Of a stretch of DNA of 58,988 nucleotides, positions 34,392 to 43,587 are shown in pieces; position 1 is the first letter of the stretch; every line of letters starts with the position of its first letter. The position numbers and the translations under genes are program-made. Source of the DNA: Syntrophorhabdales bacterium. GTDB lineage: Bacteria > Desulfobacterota > Syntrophorhabdia > Syntrophorhabdales > WCHB1-27. The notes under the pieces are model-generated. The model was not told where the DNA came from and made no database searches. It worked only from the letters and a program-made list of their open reading frames with translations. Location of the stretch: positions 1 to 58,988 of the forward strand of contig DATKNH010000027.1 in assembly GCA_035541455.1 (NCBI GenBank). Direction: 5' to 3'.

Positions 34392-35439
34392 CCGCGTTCT
34401 CCGCGTACTGAAGCAGATGGACGTGGACGCGATTATTCTCAGAGGCATGGACAACATCTTCTACTTGAGCGGGTTCAGGGGCTCTGAAGGTAGCCTTCTC
34501 GTGACAAAGGGAGACATAGCGCTGCTTACAGACTTCAGATATCTCACCCATGCGGCAGAGGTGACAAGGGGCATCTCCATCGTTGAAACCAGGGGTAAAG
34601 AAAACCACCTGGCTACGCTCTGTGAGCGCTACGGTATCAAGAAGTTAGGCTTTGACAGTTATAACACGACATACCAGGTTTACCAGGTGTGGTGCGAAAC
34701 AGCGCCCGGCGTTGAGTTTGTTCCCATTGGATTAGAGATTGAAGCAATACGAAAACAGAAAGAGCCTGAAGAAATCATTGCTATCCGCCGGGCTATCCAG
34801 CTGGCTACGGACGCCTTCACTCACGTGCTCGGAAAAATAGCACCGGGCGTGACCGAGCGTCAGGTGGCTGCCGAACTGGACTACACCATGATGAGCCTTG
34901 GAGCCGATGGCCCCTCTTTTGAGACGATCGTTGCTTCAGGTGCGAGGGCGGCACTGCCCCATGCAAGGCCGACAGATAAGGCTTTGAAGCAGGGGGAGAC
35001 AGTCATAATCGATTTTGGATGTCAGGCGGGGGGGTACACCAGCGACGAAACCTGCACCATCGCTGTCGGCGAGGTAGACGGGAAAATGCAGGAAATTTTC
35101 AGCGTGGTGGACGAGGCAAGAAAAACAGGCATCAAGGCAGTGAAGGCGGGCATGCCTATCGCTGAACTCGATACGGTTGTGAGGGGACTGGTGGAGGAAC
35201 GTGGCTACGGGGAGTTTTTCCGTCACGGCACCGGGCACGGGGTAGGGATCGCGGTACACGAAGCGCCGGCCATTACCCTCAAGGCTGAAAATATACTGGA
35301 AGAGAACATGGTGATCACCATTGAGCCCGGTATTTACATACCGAACTTCGGCGGTATTCGTATGGAAGATATGGTGCTCGTAACGGAGGCAGGCGGCGAG
35401 GTGCTTACGCACCTGCGCAAGGATTTACTCCGAATCTGA
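34372..35439 (+). CDS. Xaa-Pro aminopeptidase/dipeptidase (M24B)
   Basis: 355-residue proline peptidase. Creatinase N-domain to about 125, then the catalytic domain with metal ligands Asp in VIIDFGCQAGGYTSDETCTIAVG, His in HGTGHGVGIAVHEAP, Glu in MVITIEPGIYIP and Glu in IRMEDMVLV. It is followed after 11 bases by efp, a frequent gene order (pepP-efp) in many bacteria. Confidence 0.93.
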   Translation: MNEKRVDRVLRVLKQMDVDAIILRGMDNIFYLSGFRGSEGSLLVTKGDIALLTDFRYLTHAAEVTRGISIVETRGKENHLATLCERYGIKKLGFDSYNTTYQVYQVWCETAPGVEFVPIGLEIEAIRKQKEPEEIIAIRRAIQLATDAFTHVLGKIAPGVTERQVAAELDYTMMSLGADGPSFETIVASGARAALPHARPTDKALKQGETVIIDFGCQAGGYTSDETCTIAVGEVDGKMQEIFSVVDEARKTGIKAVKAGMPIAELDTVVRGLVEERGYGEFFRHGTGHGVGIAVHEAPAITLKAENILEENMVITIEPGIYIPNFGGIRMEDMVLVTEAGGEVLTHLRKDLLRI

Positions 35440-35450
35440 GGGAGGTAGTG

Positions 35451-36017
35451 ATGATCGTTTCCACCGCAGAGTTTAGAAAGGGCCTTAAGATTCTTGTCGA
35501 CAACGAACCGTTTGTGATCGTGGAGTTCCAGCACGTGAAGCCTGGAAAAGGCGGCGCCTTTGTTAAAACGCGCATCAAGAGTCTCGTTTCCGGCAATGTG
35601 CTTGACAGGACGTTCAGGTCCGGCGACAAGGCCGAGGTGCCCGATGTGGAGCAGAAAGAAATGCAGTACCTGTACAAGGAAGAGGATCGTTACTATTTTA
35701 TGGACACCGCTACCTATGATCAGACCTTCGTGCCCGAGGCTAACCTGGGCGATGCCATTAACTATCTCAAGGACGGCATGGTGATAGCCCTTTCCTTTTA
35801 CAAGGGCAAGGCTATAGGCGTTGAACTTCCGAATTTTGTCGACTTGAAGGTGGTCAAGACAGAGCCGGGCATGAAAGGGGACACGGCGCAGAATGCTACG
35901 AAACCTGCGCAACTTGAATCGGGCTACACGCTGCAGGTCCCACTCTTTCTCGAAGAGGGCGAGGTAATCAAGATAGATACAAGAACTGGCCAGTACATCA
36001 CCAGGGTTTCCAGGTAG
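35451..36017 (+). CDS. efp: Elongation factor P
   Basis: Three-domain translation factor of 188 residues that relieves ribosomes stalled at polyproline. VKPGKGGAFVKTRI near residue 30 includes the lysine at the tip that is modified in many species. No EpmA/EpmB modification genes are near. The start is ATG 35451: GGAGGT ends at 35446, which gives spacing of four; the GTG at 35448 is too close. The C-terminal end, KIDTRTGQYITRVSR, matches the family. Confidence 0.97.
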   Translation: MIVSTAEFRKGLKILVDNEPFVIVEFQHVKPGKGGAFVKTRIKSLVSGNVLDRTFRSGDKAEVPDVEQKEMQYLYKEEDRYYFMDTATYDQTFVPEANLGDAINYLKDGMVIALSFYKGKAIGVELPNFVDLKVVKTEPGMKGDTAQNATKPAQLESGYTLQVPLFLEEGEVIKIDTRTGQYITRVSR

Positions 36018-36025
36018 GGGCGCAC

Positions 36026-36649
36026 ATGCTCATTACCTTCGAAGGAATAGAGGGAAGCGGAAAAACGACCCAGGCAGATCTGCTCCACACCTACCTCAAG
36101 GGGGAAGGATATAACGTAATCAAGACACGGGAGCCGGGCGGTACCGGCTTGGGGGAGGCCCTGCGCGACGTGTTGCTGCGCAAGGATCTGCGTGTCTTCC
36201 CCCTTTCAGAGTTGCTTGTTTTCATGGCAGTCAGAGCCCAGCACATGGAGGAGGTTATTTCCCCGGCTCTGGCTGAAGGCAAGATTGTGTTATGTGACAG
36301 GTTCGTTGACGCAACGTATGCCTACCAGGGCTACGGACGCTCCATTGATCTCGGGATCATTGAAACGTTCAACAGGCTTGTTACGAAAGGCGTACGACCC
36401 AACCTCACCATCCTCCTGGATTGCGATGTGGATCGCGCTTTTCAACGGAAGGCTGCGGCAAACCAGCAGATGGACCGGTTCGAGAGGGAGAGTCTTTCTT
36501 TCCACCGAAAAATACGGGAGGCCTACCTCAAATTGTCAGAGGAAGACAGCAAACGTTTTTTTGTGATCCAGCCGAGCGTTGATATTGGACAGGCACATCG
36601 CACAATTCGGGAGAAGGCGGAGAGCCTTCTCAAGAGTCATGGAATTTAA
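36026..36649 (+). CDS. tmk: Thymidylate kinase
   Basis: Phosphorylates dTMP, 207 residues. The P-loop is EGIEGSGKTTQADLL at the N-terminus, the dTMP-binding DR motif is in CDRFVDATYAYQGYGR near residue 92, and TREPGGT is present. It starts eight bases after efp and overlaps holB by eleven bases, a common tmk-holB pairing. Confidence 0.97.
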   Translation: MLITFEGIEGSGKTTQADLLHTYLKGEGYNVIKTREPGGTGLGEALRDVLLRKDLRVFPLSELLVFMAVRAQHMEEVISPALAEGKIVLCDRFVDATYAYQGYGRSIDLGIIETFNRLVTKGVRPNLTILLDCDVDRAFQRKAAANQQMDRFERESLSFHRKIREAYLKLSEEDSKRFFVIQPSVDIGQAHRTIREKAESLLKSHGI

Positions 36650-37619
36650 GGGTATAGTCGGGCATGAGCGACCGAAAGGTCTTCTCTCGTCCATATTCGA
36701 AAAGAATAGATTTCCGCACGCGCTCCTTTTTTCAGGTCCACTCGGTGTCGGTAAGTATACGATGGCTGTCGAGATTGTTAAGTACCTTTTCTGTGAAAAG
36801 GGAACCGGTTGCGGGAGTTGCCGCGCGTGCCAGAATGTGCTGCGGAACACTCACCCTGACCTCCGCATCTTGAGAGCCGAAACAACCATAGGCATAGACG
36901 AACTCCGTGGCATACGAAAAGAAGTGTACGAGCCTCCCTACGAAGCTCCTCTGCGCACTGTGATAATTGACGGGGCTGAGCAGATGACGCGCGAAGCCGC
37001 TAACGCCGTGCTCAAAACCCTGGAAGAACCACCTCCGTCCAACCTTTTCTTGCTTATAACGTCCTCCGAGAAGGATCTGCCTTTGACGATCCGCTCACGG
37101 TGCATGCACATAGGGTTCGGCCCCATTCCAGCAGAGGAGATGAAGGCTCACCTGGTTAAGACACTCAATCTCTCCGAGGCACATGCGGACCTGATGGCCT
37201 CCCTGAGCTGGGGAAGCATGAGCTCAGCATTTTTCTGGATGGATGAAGAAAACTTTGCAATCAGGAGACGACTTGCGGAACTGGTGATAGGGAAAAAGAA
37301 GGGCTTCATGGCTGCCTCCGGACTCTCGGAAATCATGGTCGGCTATGAGAATGAGGCCCGTTTGTTTCTTTACTTTCTCCTATCGCTCTTCAGGGACCTC
37401 TGGGTTATCAACCAGGTACATAATGGCGAGACCTTCACGCATGACAGCATCAATCACCTGGTAAACCGGGATCTGAAAGACTTGGTCGTGGCAGGTAGCT
37501 GGGATGAAACCTGGATCGAACGTTCTCTGCAGAAGATTCAGGAAACTCTGGAAGGGTTGCGATACAATATAAACCGTTGGCTTGCGTTCGAATCCCTGGC
37601 CCTTTCAATTACAGGATAA
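36639..37619 (+). CDS. holB: DNA polymerase III subunit delta prime
   Basis: Clamp-loader subunit of 326 residues. MEFKGIVGHERPKGLL starts at ATG 36639, inside the end of tmk; an upstream frame of 20 residues is not homologous. Its P-loop-like GPLGVGKYTMAVEIVKYLF, four-cysteine zinc motif CGSCRACQ plus preceding C, and TLEEPPPSNLFLLITSS with SRC (sensor region) fit the delta-prime/gamma fold. Confidence 0.93.
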   Translation: MEFKGIVGHERPKGLLSSIFEKNRFPHALLFSGPLGVGKYTMAVEIVKYLFCEKGTGCGSCRACQNVLRNTHPDLRILRAETTIGIDELRGIRKEVYEPPYEAPLRTVIIDGAEQMTREAANAVLKTLEEPPPSNLFLLITSSEKDLPLTIRSRCMHIGFGPIPAEEMKAHLVKTLNLSEAHADLMASLSWGSMSSAFFWMDEENFAIRRRLAELVIGKKKGFMAASGLSEIMVGYENEARLFLYFLLSLFRDLWVINQVHNGETFTHDSINHLVNRDLKDLVVAGSWDETWIERSLQKIQETLEGLRYNINRWLAFESLALSITG

Positions 37620-37632
37620 TCATGGGACTGGT

Positions 37633-38433
37633 ATGAAAAGCTCTTATGTGAGGTTTGACAGGCTGACAGGTGTTCTGGAGTTGGAAGTGACGGATGAAAT
37701 CAAACTCGGCGATCAGATCGTCTGCGAATTGGATAAAGGCGAGATGCTCGGCGTTGTCGCAACAGAGCCGACTGACACGGCAAAAGAAGGACTGAAAAAG
37801 ATACTTCGAAGGGCGACGCCTGAAGAACTGGCGGCCTATGCTGCTCTCAGGGAAAAAGGGGCGCAGGCTTTTTCTGTCTGCAGGGCGAAAATAGAAGAAA
37901 TGAACCTGCCTATGAAGCTGCTGCAGGCAGAGTACGCTTTTGGCGGGTCAAAGTTGCTCTTCTACTTTTTCGCTGAAAACAGAGTTGATTTTAGAGATCT
38001 CGTCAAAGACCTTGCAAAGGAATTTAAGATTAGAATAGAGATGAGACAGGTAGGTGTCAGAGACGAGGCAAAAATTATCGGCGGCCTGGGGAACTGCGGC
38101 AACGTGGTCTGCTGCAAGAGATTTCTGAACAACTTCTCGATAGTCTCAATAAAGATGATGAAGGAGCAGAGCCTGGCGCTTAATCCGGCTAAGATTTCAG
38201 GGGTATGCGGCAGGCTCATGTGCTGCCTCTCTTACGAGCATGATATGTATCTCCAGCTGAAAAAGAATTTTCCGAAAGTGGGAAAACGCGTCAAAACGCC
38301 GCAGGGCGAGGGCAAGGTGCTGAAGCATAACGCCCTTACTGCCACGGTAACCGTCCTGCTCGACGAAGGGAAAGAGGCAACAATTCCGGTCAAGGATATC
38401 ATCCACGGACAGGGACCGACAAGTCAGACCTAG
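37633..38433 (+). CDS. ricT: PSP1/RicT domain protein
   Basis: 266 residues of the YaaT/RicT family, in other bacteria part of the iron-sulfur RicAFT complex affecting RNA maturation and phosphorelay. It has the cysteine pairs CGNVVCCKRF and GVCGRLMCCLSYEHDMY that bind an Fe-S cluster. A C-terminal KOW-like part follows. The start is ATG 37633. holB-ricT-metG is a conserved order outside Firmicutes too. RicA/RicF partners are not seen here. Confidence 0.9.
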   Translation: MKSSYVRFDRLTGVLELEVTDEIKLGDQIVCELDKGEMLGVVATEPTDTAKEGLKKILRRATPEELAAYAALREKGAQAFSVCRAKIEEMNLPMKLLQAEYAFGGSKLLFYFFAENRVDFRDLVKDLAKEFKIRIEMRQVGVRDEAKIIGGLGNCGNVVCCKRFLNNFSIVSIKMMKEQSLALNPAKISGVCGRLMCCLSYEHDMYLQLKKNFPKVGKRVKTPQGEGKVLKHNALTATVTVLLDEGKEATIPVKDIIHGQGPTSQT

Positions 38434-38443
38434 AGGCACACAC

Positions 38444-39973
38444 GTGGCAAAACACTACTACATCACGACGCCGATTTATTACATCAACGACGTGCCGCAC
38501 ATCGGCCATGCGTACACAACCATCGCTGCCGATATCATAGCCAGGTACAAGAGGCTTAACGGGTATGAGGTCTTCTTTTTGACCGGCGTGGATGAACACG
38601 GGCAGAAGGCGGAAAAGACAGCGGCCGAAAAGCGGGTGCACCCGAAAGAACTGGCAGACGAGATGGTCCACACATTCACGGACCTCTGGCAACAGCTCAA
38701 CATTTCTAACACAGGCTTTGTCAGGACCACAGAGGAGCGGCACAGGAAGGTTGTTCAATATTTCTTCCAGAAGATCCAGGAGAAGGGAGATATCTACCTG
38801 GGTGAGTACGAGGACTGGTATTGCGTGCCCTGCGAAAGTTACTTCACGGAATTACAGCAGCAGGAAGGCAAATGCCCTGATTGCGGCCGGCTGCTCGAAC
38901 GGCTCAAAGAAGAGACGTACTTCTTCAGGATGTCAAAATACACAGAGCCTTTGCTCCGTTACCTGGAGGAGCATAAACAGTTTGTTCTGCCTGACGTGCG
39001 CTATAACGAGGTGCTCAGCTTCGTGAAGGGAGGGCTGAGGGATCTCTCCATCAGCAGGACCAGTTTCAGCTGGGGTGTCCCCGTGCCCGGCGATCCGAAA
39101 CACGTCATCTACGTCTGGTTTGATGCTCTCCTCAATTACCTGACTGGCATCGGCTATCTCACCGACGACCAGCTCTTGAACAACTTCTGGCCTTGTGACG
39201 CCCACCTGATCGGTAAAGATATACTCAGGTTCCATGCGGTCTATTGGCCATCCTTTCTTATGTCACTCGGTGTGGAGCTTCCCAAGAGGGTGTTTGCGCA
39301 TGGATGGTGGACGGTGAACGGGCAGAAGATGTCAAAGTCCCTGGGTAACGTCGTCTCGCCGTCAGAAATCATTTCCATCTACGGAGTGGATGAATTCAGA
39401 TTCTTTCTTTTCAGGGAGGTCCCTTTCGGTCTCGATGGAGATTTTTCGCGAGAAGCCATTGTCCACAGAATCAACGGAGACCTCGCGAATGATTTCGGAA
39501 ATCTTGTGTCTCGAAGCGTAACAATGATTACGAAGTTCTCCAACGGAGTTCTGGAAAAGGTCGGTGAAGTGGGCGGCACCGACGAACATCTTGTCGGCCA
39601 GATCCGGAATGCTGTCGCCGAATATGAAAATGGCATGGAGAGTTTCGGCTTCCACAAGGCGCTGACATCCGCTTTCGATGTTGTTTCGCTCCTCAACAAA
39701 TACGTGGACACAGAGGCACCGTGGAAACTCGCGAAGGAGAACAGGGCGAGGCTGTCAACCGTGCTCTACAACATCTGGAACGGGGTCAGAATAGCAACTC
39801 TTCTTCTCCATCCGTTCATGCCTGAGAAAACAGCCGCAATCTGGAAGGCCATAGGATTCGGGACGCCTATACAAGCCGCTTCCATGGGCCGGGAACGGGA
39901 TTTCTACTACGATGGCGGAGACCTGTCGACTATTGAGAAGATTCCGCCGCTCTTTCCCAGAATAGAAAAGTGA
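38444..39973 (+). CDS. metG: Methionyl-tRNA synthetase
   Basis: Class Ia synthetase, 509 residues, the short type without a C-terminal tRNA-binding domain. The HIGH motif is YINDVPHIGHAYTT, KMSKS is in GQKMSKSLGNVVSP, and the zinc knuckle is CVPCESYF...CPDCGRL. The GTG start at 38444 has only a weak upstream AGAGG. Confidence 0.97.
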   Translation: MAKHYYITTPIYYINDVPHIGHAYTTIAADIIARYKRLNGYEVFFLTGVDEHGQKAEKTAAEKRVHPKELADEMVHTFTDLWQQLNISNTGFVRTTEERHRKVVQYFFQKIQEKGDIYLGEYEDWYCVPCESYFTELQQQEGKCPDCGRLLERLKEETYFFRMSKYTEPLLRYLEEHKQFVLPDVRYNEVLSFVKGGLRDLSISRTSFSWGVPVPGDPKHVIYVWFDALLNYLTGIGYLTDDQLLNNFWPCDAHLIGKDILRFHAVYWPSFLMSLGVELPKRVFAHGWWTVNGQKMSKSLGNVVSPSEIISIYGVDEFRFFLFREVPFGLDGDFSREAIVHRINGDLANDFGNLVSRSVTMITKFSNGVLEKVGEVGGTDEHLVGQIRNAVAEYENGMESFGFHKALTSAFDVVSLLNKYVDTEAPWKLAKENRARLSTVLYNIWNGVRIATLLLHPFMPEKTAAIWKAIGFGTPIQAASMGRERDFYYDGGDLSTIEKIPPLFPRIEK

Positions 39974-39998
39974 TGTTCCATTCCAAATGGGGTAGCAC

Positions 39999-40286
39999 GT
40001 GGCTTTTACCTCGCTGAGACAGGTACTCGAATCGGTTCTCAAAGAGCGCAAGCTCGCTTCCGATATCAACGCGTACAAGATATTCCCCATGTGGGCCGAG
40101 ATCGCAGGACCGACTATGGCCAACCATTGCCGGCCATCGCGGCTGCGCGACGACATACTCTACATAGAGGTAGATGATCCGGTCTGGCTTGCTCAGCTGC
40201 GCTATATGAAACAGGACATTCTGCGGAAGATAGACAGGCGCATCAAGCCCGGAGTATTCAGGGATCTAAAGTTCTTTCTTAAGTGA
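39999..40286 (+). CDS. DciA/DUF721 protein
   Basis: 95 residues of the DUF721 family, whose E. coli-unlike member DciA loads the replicative helicase DnaB. SLRQVLESVLKERKLASDINAYKIFPMWAEIAGPTMANHCRPSRLRDDILYIEVDDPVWLAQLRYMKQDIL is a full single domain. GTG start at 39999. Its last seven codons overlap, tail to tail, the end of larC. Confidence 0.85.
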   Translation: MAFTSLRQVLESVLKERKLASDINAYKIFPMWAEIAGPTMANHCRPSRLRDDILYIEVDDPVWLAQLRYMKQDILRKIDRRIKPGVFRDLKFFLK

Positions 40287-41417
40287 TTCCAGCACGACCC
40301 GGTAAGGCACACCCTGCTCATCAGCGATCTTCTTCACATCTTCAAACTCTATGTGTTTCTTGATAAGCGCGCCTTTCTGGTCATAACCTTCTTTGACCTT
40401 TACCGGGCCGAACGATGTGTCACAGACTCTTTCTTTTCTCTGCAATACGCGGCGTAACTCTTTGCGCAGGCGCAGGCCGAAGGTCGTGGTCTCCTTGAGT
40501 ACGCTCTCGATCACCGCATCTTTGCTCGCTGCGTTCGCTATCACTGCGAGTCTGAGGCCTACCCTGCCCTTCTTCATGTGCACCGGATAATAGAGCACAT
40601 CAAGCGCTCCGGCAATCTTTATTCTTTCAGCCACTGCCCCCATGTACTCCATTTCGGCATCATCCACATCCGTTTCGATCACCCACACCTCTTCGTGGAG
40701 CTCAGACCTCTCCGCCTCCCCGATAAAGATCCTGACCACGTTCGGGGTGTCTGTCTGGTACGTACCGAAACCGACGCCGCTCGCTCGCAGCGAGAAAGGC
40801 GGGCGTGCTGCAGGATTCTTCACGTAGTGCTTGACTATCGCAGCCCCTGTGGGAGTCGTCAGCTCCAGCTCGTTGTCAAAAAAGACAAGCGGCATGCCTG
40901 AGAGAATCTCCACCGTAACCGGAGGCGGATTGGGCAAAAGACCGTGCGAGGTCCGTACAAAGCCTCTCCCCTGAGGAATCGGCCCGCAGTGAACCTCATC
41001 AACGCTGAAGTGGGACATGGCCTTAGCCGTGCAGAGAATATCGATCAGCGTATCCACGTGGGCCAGCTCATGGAAGTGCACCTTCTCCGGCTCTACCCCA
41101 TGTACTTTTGCCTCTGCATTGACAAGTATAGCCAGAATAGCGCGAGCATCCTCCCGGACGCGATCTTCAACCTTCAATCCCAGTATCATCTCCTCCATCT
41201 GCCGGATGGAGAGATGTACATCACTCTTACCCATCTTCAGATAGGTCCCCTCGATCACGCCGTGCTTCTTTTTTTCGGGAGTGAGGGATGGCAGTGTAAC
41301 AGGGAGCTGCTCGAGAACCTCGGTGAGTGCGTCAAACGGGCATCCCGCATCGAGAAATGCGCTGATGGTCATATCTCCGCTTATACCGAAAACAGGATCA
41401 ATGTAGAGAAGCGTCAT
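40266..41417 (-). CDS. larC: Nickel-pincer cofactor protein LarC
   Basis: 383 residues. The LarC family (DUF111), which in Lactobacillus inserts nickel into pyridinium-3,5-bisthiocarboxylic mononucleotide for lactate racemase. YIDPVFGISGDMTISAFLDAG begins it, VHFHELAHVDTLIDIL and HLHCG-like EVHCGPIPQGRG are probable metal ligands, and HKHIEFEDVKKIADEQG ends it. It is one uninterrupted frame; in some species a frameshift joins two. It overlaps larB by four bases. larE and larA are not in the window. Confidence 0.93.
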   Translation of the reverse strand: MTLLYIDPVFGISGDMTISAFLDAGCPFDALTEVLEQLPVTLPSLTPEKKKHGVIEGTYLKMGKSDVHLSIRQMEEMILGLKVEDRVREDARAILAILVNAEAKVHGVEPEKVHFHELAHVDTLIDILCTAKAMSHFSVDEVHCGPIPQGRGFVRTSHGLLPNPPPVTVEILSGMPLVFFDNELELTTPTGAAIVKHYVKNPAARPPFSLRASGVGFGTYQTDTPNVVRIFIGEAERSELHEEVWVIETDVDDAEMEYMGAVAERIKIAGALDVLYYPVHMKKGRVGLRLAVIANAASKDAVIESVLKETTTFGLRLRKELRRVLQRKERVCDTSFGPVKVKEGYDQKGALIKKHIEFEDVKKIADEQGVPYRVVLESLKKEL

Positions 41418-42157
41418 AGTCGGTTGATCAGGGTCGCAAAGTAAGCCGCGCCAAAGCCGTTATCGATATTGAAGGTGGCCACGGTCGAACACGAGTTGAG
41501 CATCGTGAGAAGCGCGGAAAGCCCGCCGAAGCTGGCCCCGTAACCGATGCTTGTGGGAATCGCTATTACGGGTGCGCCTACAATCCCTGCCACGATCGAT
41601 GGCAGTGCTCCTTCCATACCGGCGGCAACGATGACCACGCGCGCCTTACGGAGAAGCGGCATACTCTGAAAAAGGCGGTGAATTCCTGCAACACCCACGT
41701 CATAGAGCTTCTCAGCCTCATTCCCGAAAAAGGTGCATGTGGCATAGGCCTCTTCTGCGACCGGAATATCGCTCGTACCTGCCGATATGATCAAAATCAT
41801 GCCCTTGCCCTTGACCGCACGACCTTTCTTGATCACAAAACATTTGCCGGCTTCGTTGTACATGCCCTCCGGAAAGAGCTTCTTCAGTTTCGATCCCACG
41901 TCTTTCGCTATCCTGGTCACCAGGATATCCGACCCTTTCTTTCTCATGGAACGTATAGTTTCTGCCATGTGCTGAAGGCTTTTTCCCTCCCCGAAGAGCA
42001 CCTCTTCCATACCTTTGCGCAGCGTGCGGTGATGATCGATCTTCGTGTGGACCAGATCCTGGAACGGCAGTTCCTTGAGTTGTTCCACTGCGACATCCAG
42101 TGCGACCGTACCCTTTCTGACCCCGTTCAGCAGCTTTCTCAATTTACCTTCTGTCAT
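41414..42157 (-). CDS. larB: Nickel-pincer cofactor protein LarB
   Basis: 247 residues, PurE-like carboxylase/hydrolase that makes the dicarboxylated pyridinium precursor of the nickel-pincer cofactor. Features are EVLFGEGKSLQHMAETIRSMRKKG and the AIR-carboxylase core ISAGTSDIPVAEEAYATC, GVAGIHRL and GMEGALPSIVAG. Start ATG 42157 is inside the end of yraN. larB-larC form a coupled pair at the end of the ffh-rplS run. Confidence 0.92.
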   Translation of the reverse strand: MTEGKLRKLLNGVRKGTVALDVAVEQLKELPFQDLVHTKIDHHRTLRKGMEEVLFGEGKSLQHMAETIRSMRKKGSDILVTRIAKDVGSKLKKLFPEGMYNEAGKCFVIKKGRAVKGKGMILIISAGTSDIPVAEEAYATCTFFGNEAEKLYDVGVAGIHRLFQSMPLLRKARVVIVAAGMEGALPSIVAGIVGAPVIAIPTSIGYGASFGGLSALLTMLNSCSTVATFNIDNGFGAAYFATLINRL

Positions 42158-42503
42158 CTTCCACCATGAAAGCACTCTTCACGATTTTTACCTGCTCGCC
42201 GTCAAGACCCACGGCGTCAAACCGGACGTGTCTGTCAAAGCACTTGTGTTTCTTCATATACCAGAGCGCCGATTTCACCATGTGCTGCTGCTTCACTCTC
42301 GTAACCGCCGAGAGTGCGTCCCCGAACTGATCCGTGTTCCTTTTCTTCACTTCTACGAAGACAAGGTATCCGCCTTCCTCCGCTATTATGTCTATCTCTC
42401 CGAACCTGGTCGTGTGGTTCCTTTCCAGGATCTTGTAGCCTCGCTTTTTCAGTGCCTTGATTGCGGTTTCCTCACCTATGGCACCCACTTCTCTCTTATT
42501 CAT
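42144..42503 (-). CDS. YraN family endonuclease-like protein (UPF0102)
   Basis: 119 residues of the YraN family, a restriction-endonuclease-like fold. RFGEIDIIAEEGGYLVFVEVKKRNTDQFGDA has the E-D-ExK acidic pattern. Function is unknown in most species, though links to DNA processing are suspected. rnhB-yraN is a frequent neighbour pair; here 72 bases separate them. Confidence 0.88.
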   Translation of the reverse strand: MNKREVGAIGEETAIKALKKRGYKILERNHTTRFGEIDIIAEEGGYLVFVEVKKRNTDQFGDALSAVTRVKQQHMVKSALWYMKKHKCFDRHVRFDAVGLDGEQVKIVKSAFMVEDDRR

Positions 42504-42575
42504 CGTGTGCGTCCGGGTTGACCGTCGTTATCCCCGACTCTGTTTCAAATGCAATGTTGCACGAGTGCGTCTCTA

Positions 42576-43187
42576 TCAGAAAAGTCTATCTTCGTCCTGC
42601 TCCTGATAGACCAGTTCTTTCACACCCCAAAACGTTTTTCGGTGGATCGGGCAAAAACCGTGAGTACGAATCGCCTCCCTGTGCTCTTCCGTCGCGTAAC
42701 CTTTATGCTTCTTGAAGAGGTACTGCGGATAGAGGTTGTCATATTCTTCCATCATGTCATCTCTCGCCACTTTCGCGACGATGGACGCGCAGGCAATAAA
42801 AAAACACTTCCTGTCGCCTTTAATGAGAGTCCTGCATTTGCTGTAAGGGGGAATACCGAAAAGTCCATCTATAAGAAGCAGATCAACGGGCGTTCCGGCT
42901 GCTTTGACCGCCCGCTTCATTGAGAGCAATGTAGCATTGTGAATATTGAGCTTCTCGATCTCCCGCGGCGTTGCTACTCCAACGCCAACCCGGTAAGCAT
43001 TCGACCGGATCCACGCAGAAAAGCTCTTGCGCTGCTGTTCGGTCAGCAGCTTTGAATCATTGACCGGCGCTCTCTGCGCGGGCAGACCTTGCCAGGCAAC
43101 GCAGGACGACACCACCGGGCCGGCCAGCGGCCCACGTCCGGCTTCGTCCAGACCAGCCACAATCCCGGTGAGCCGGCAGTTCATCAA
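42576..43187 (-). CDS. rnhB: Ribonuclease HII
   Basis: 203-residue enzyme that removes ribonucleotides misincorporated in [18 protein letters not shown] carries the first DEDD acid pair near residues 14-15, [39 protein letters not shown] the rest. It begins four bases inside the end of rplS, an arrangement (rplS-rnhB) found widely. Confidence 0.97.
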   Translation of the reverse strand: MMNCRLTGIVAGLDEAGRGPLAGPVVSSCVAWQGLPAQRAPVNDSKLLTEQQRKSFSAWIRSNAYRVGVGVATPREIEKLNIHNATLLSMKRAVKAAGTPVDLLLIDGLFGIPPYSKCRTLIKGDRKCFFIACASIVAKVARDDMMEEYDNLYPQYLFKKHKGYATEEHREAIRTHGFCPIHRKTFWGVKELVYQEQDEDRLF

Positions 43188-43531
43188 GCCCTTTTTTCTT
43201 TAAGCTTTGCTGCCTTTCCTTTGAGTTTTCTCAGGTAGTAGAGTTTGGCCCTTCTTACTTTCGCCTTGCTGAGGAGTTCAATGGTCTCGATGAGGGGAGA
43301 ATGCACAGGAAAGGTTTTCTCAACACCAACACCGTAAGACACTTTCCTCACAGTAAAGGTGGCGCGTGTGTTGCCGCCGCGCTGCCCTATAACAACGCCT
43401 TCAAACACCTGTATTCTTTCTTTGTCCCCTTCATGGATCTTCGTATGCACTCTGACTGTATCACCCACGTCGACCCTGGGCAGGTCGAGTCTCATGTGCT
43501 CCTTCTCGAGCAGGTCTATCATCTCATTCAT
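43184..43531 (-). CDS. rplS: 50S ribosomal protein L19
   Basis: 115 residues, at the interface of the two ribosomal subunits. [31 protein letters not shown] and the end of [28 protein letters not shown] are diagnostic. The 56-base spacer behind (43532-43587) has a short hairpin built from CCTCTCGC and GCGAGG. Confidence 0.98.
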   Translation of the reverse strand: MNEMIDLLEKEHMRLDLPRVDVGDTVRVHTKIHEGDKERIQVFEGVVIGQRGGNTRATFTVRKVSYGVGVEKTFPVHSPLIETIELLSKAKVRRAKLYYLRKLKGKAAKLKEKRA

Positions 43532-43587
43532 GGCGTCCTCCCATCATTAGGCCCCACCCTCTCGCGAGCCGTACTCGCTTGCGAGGG

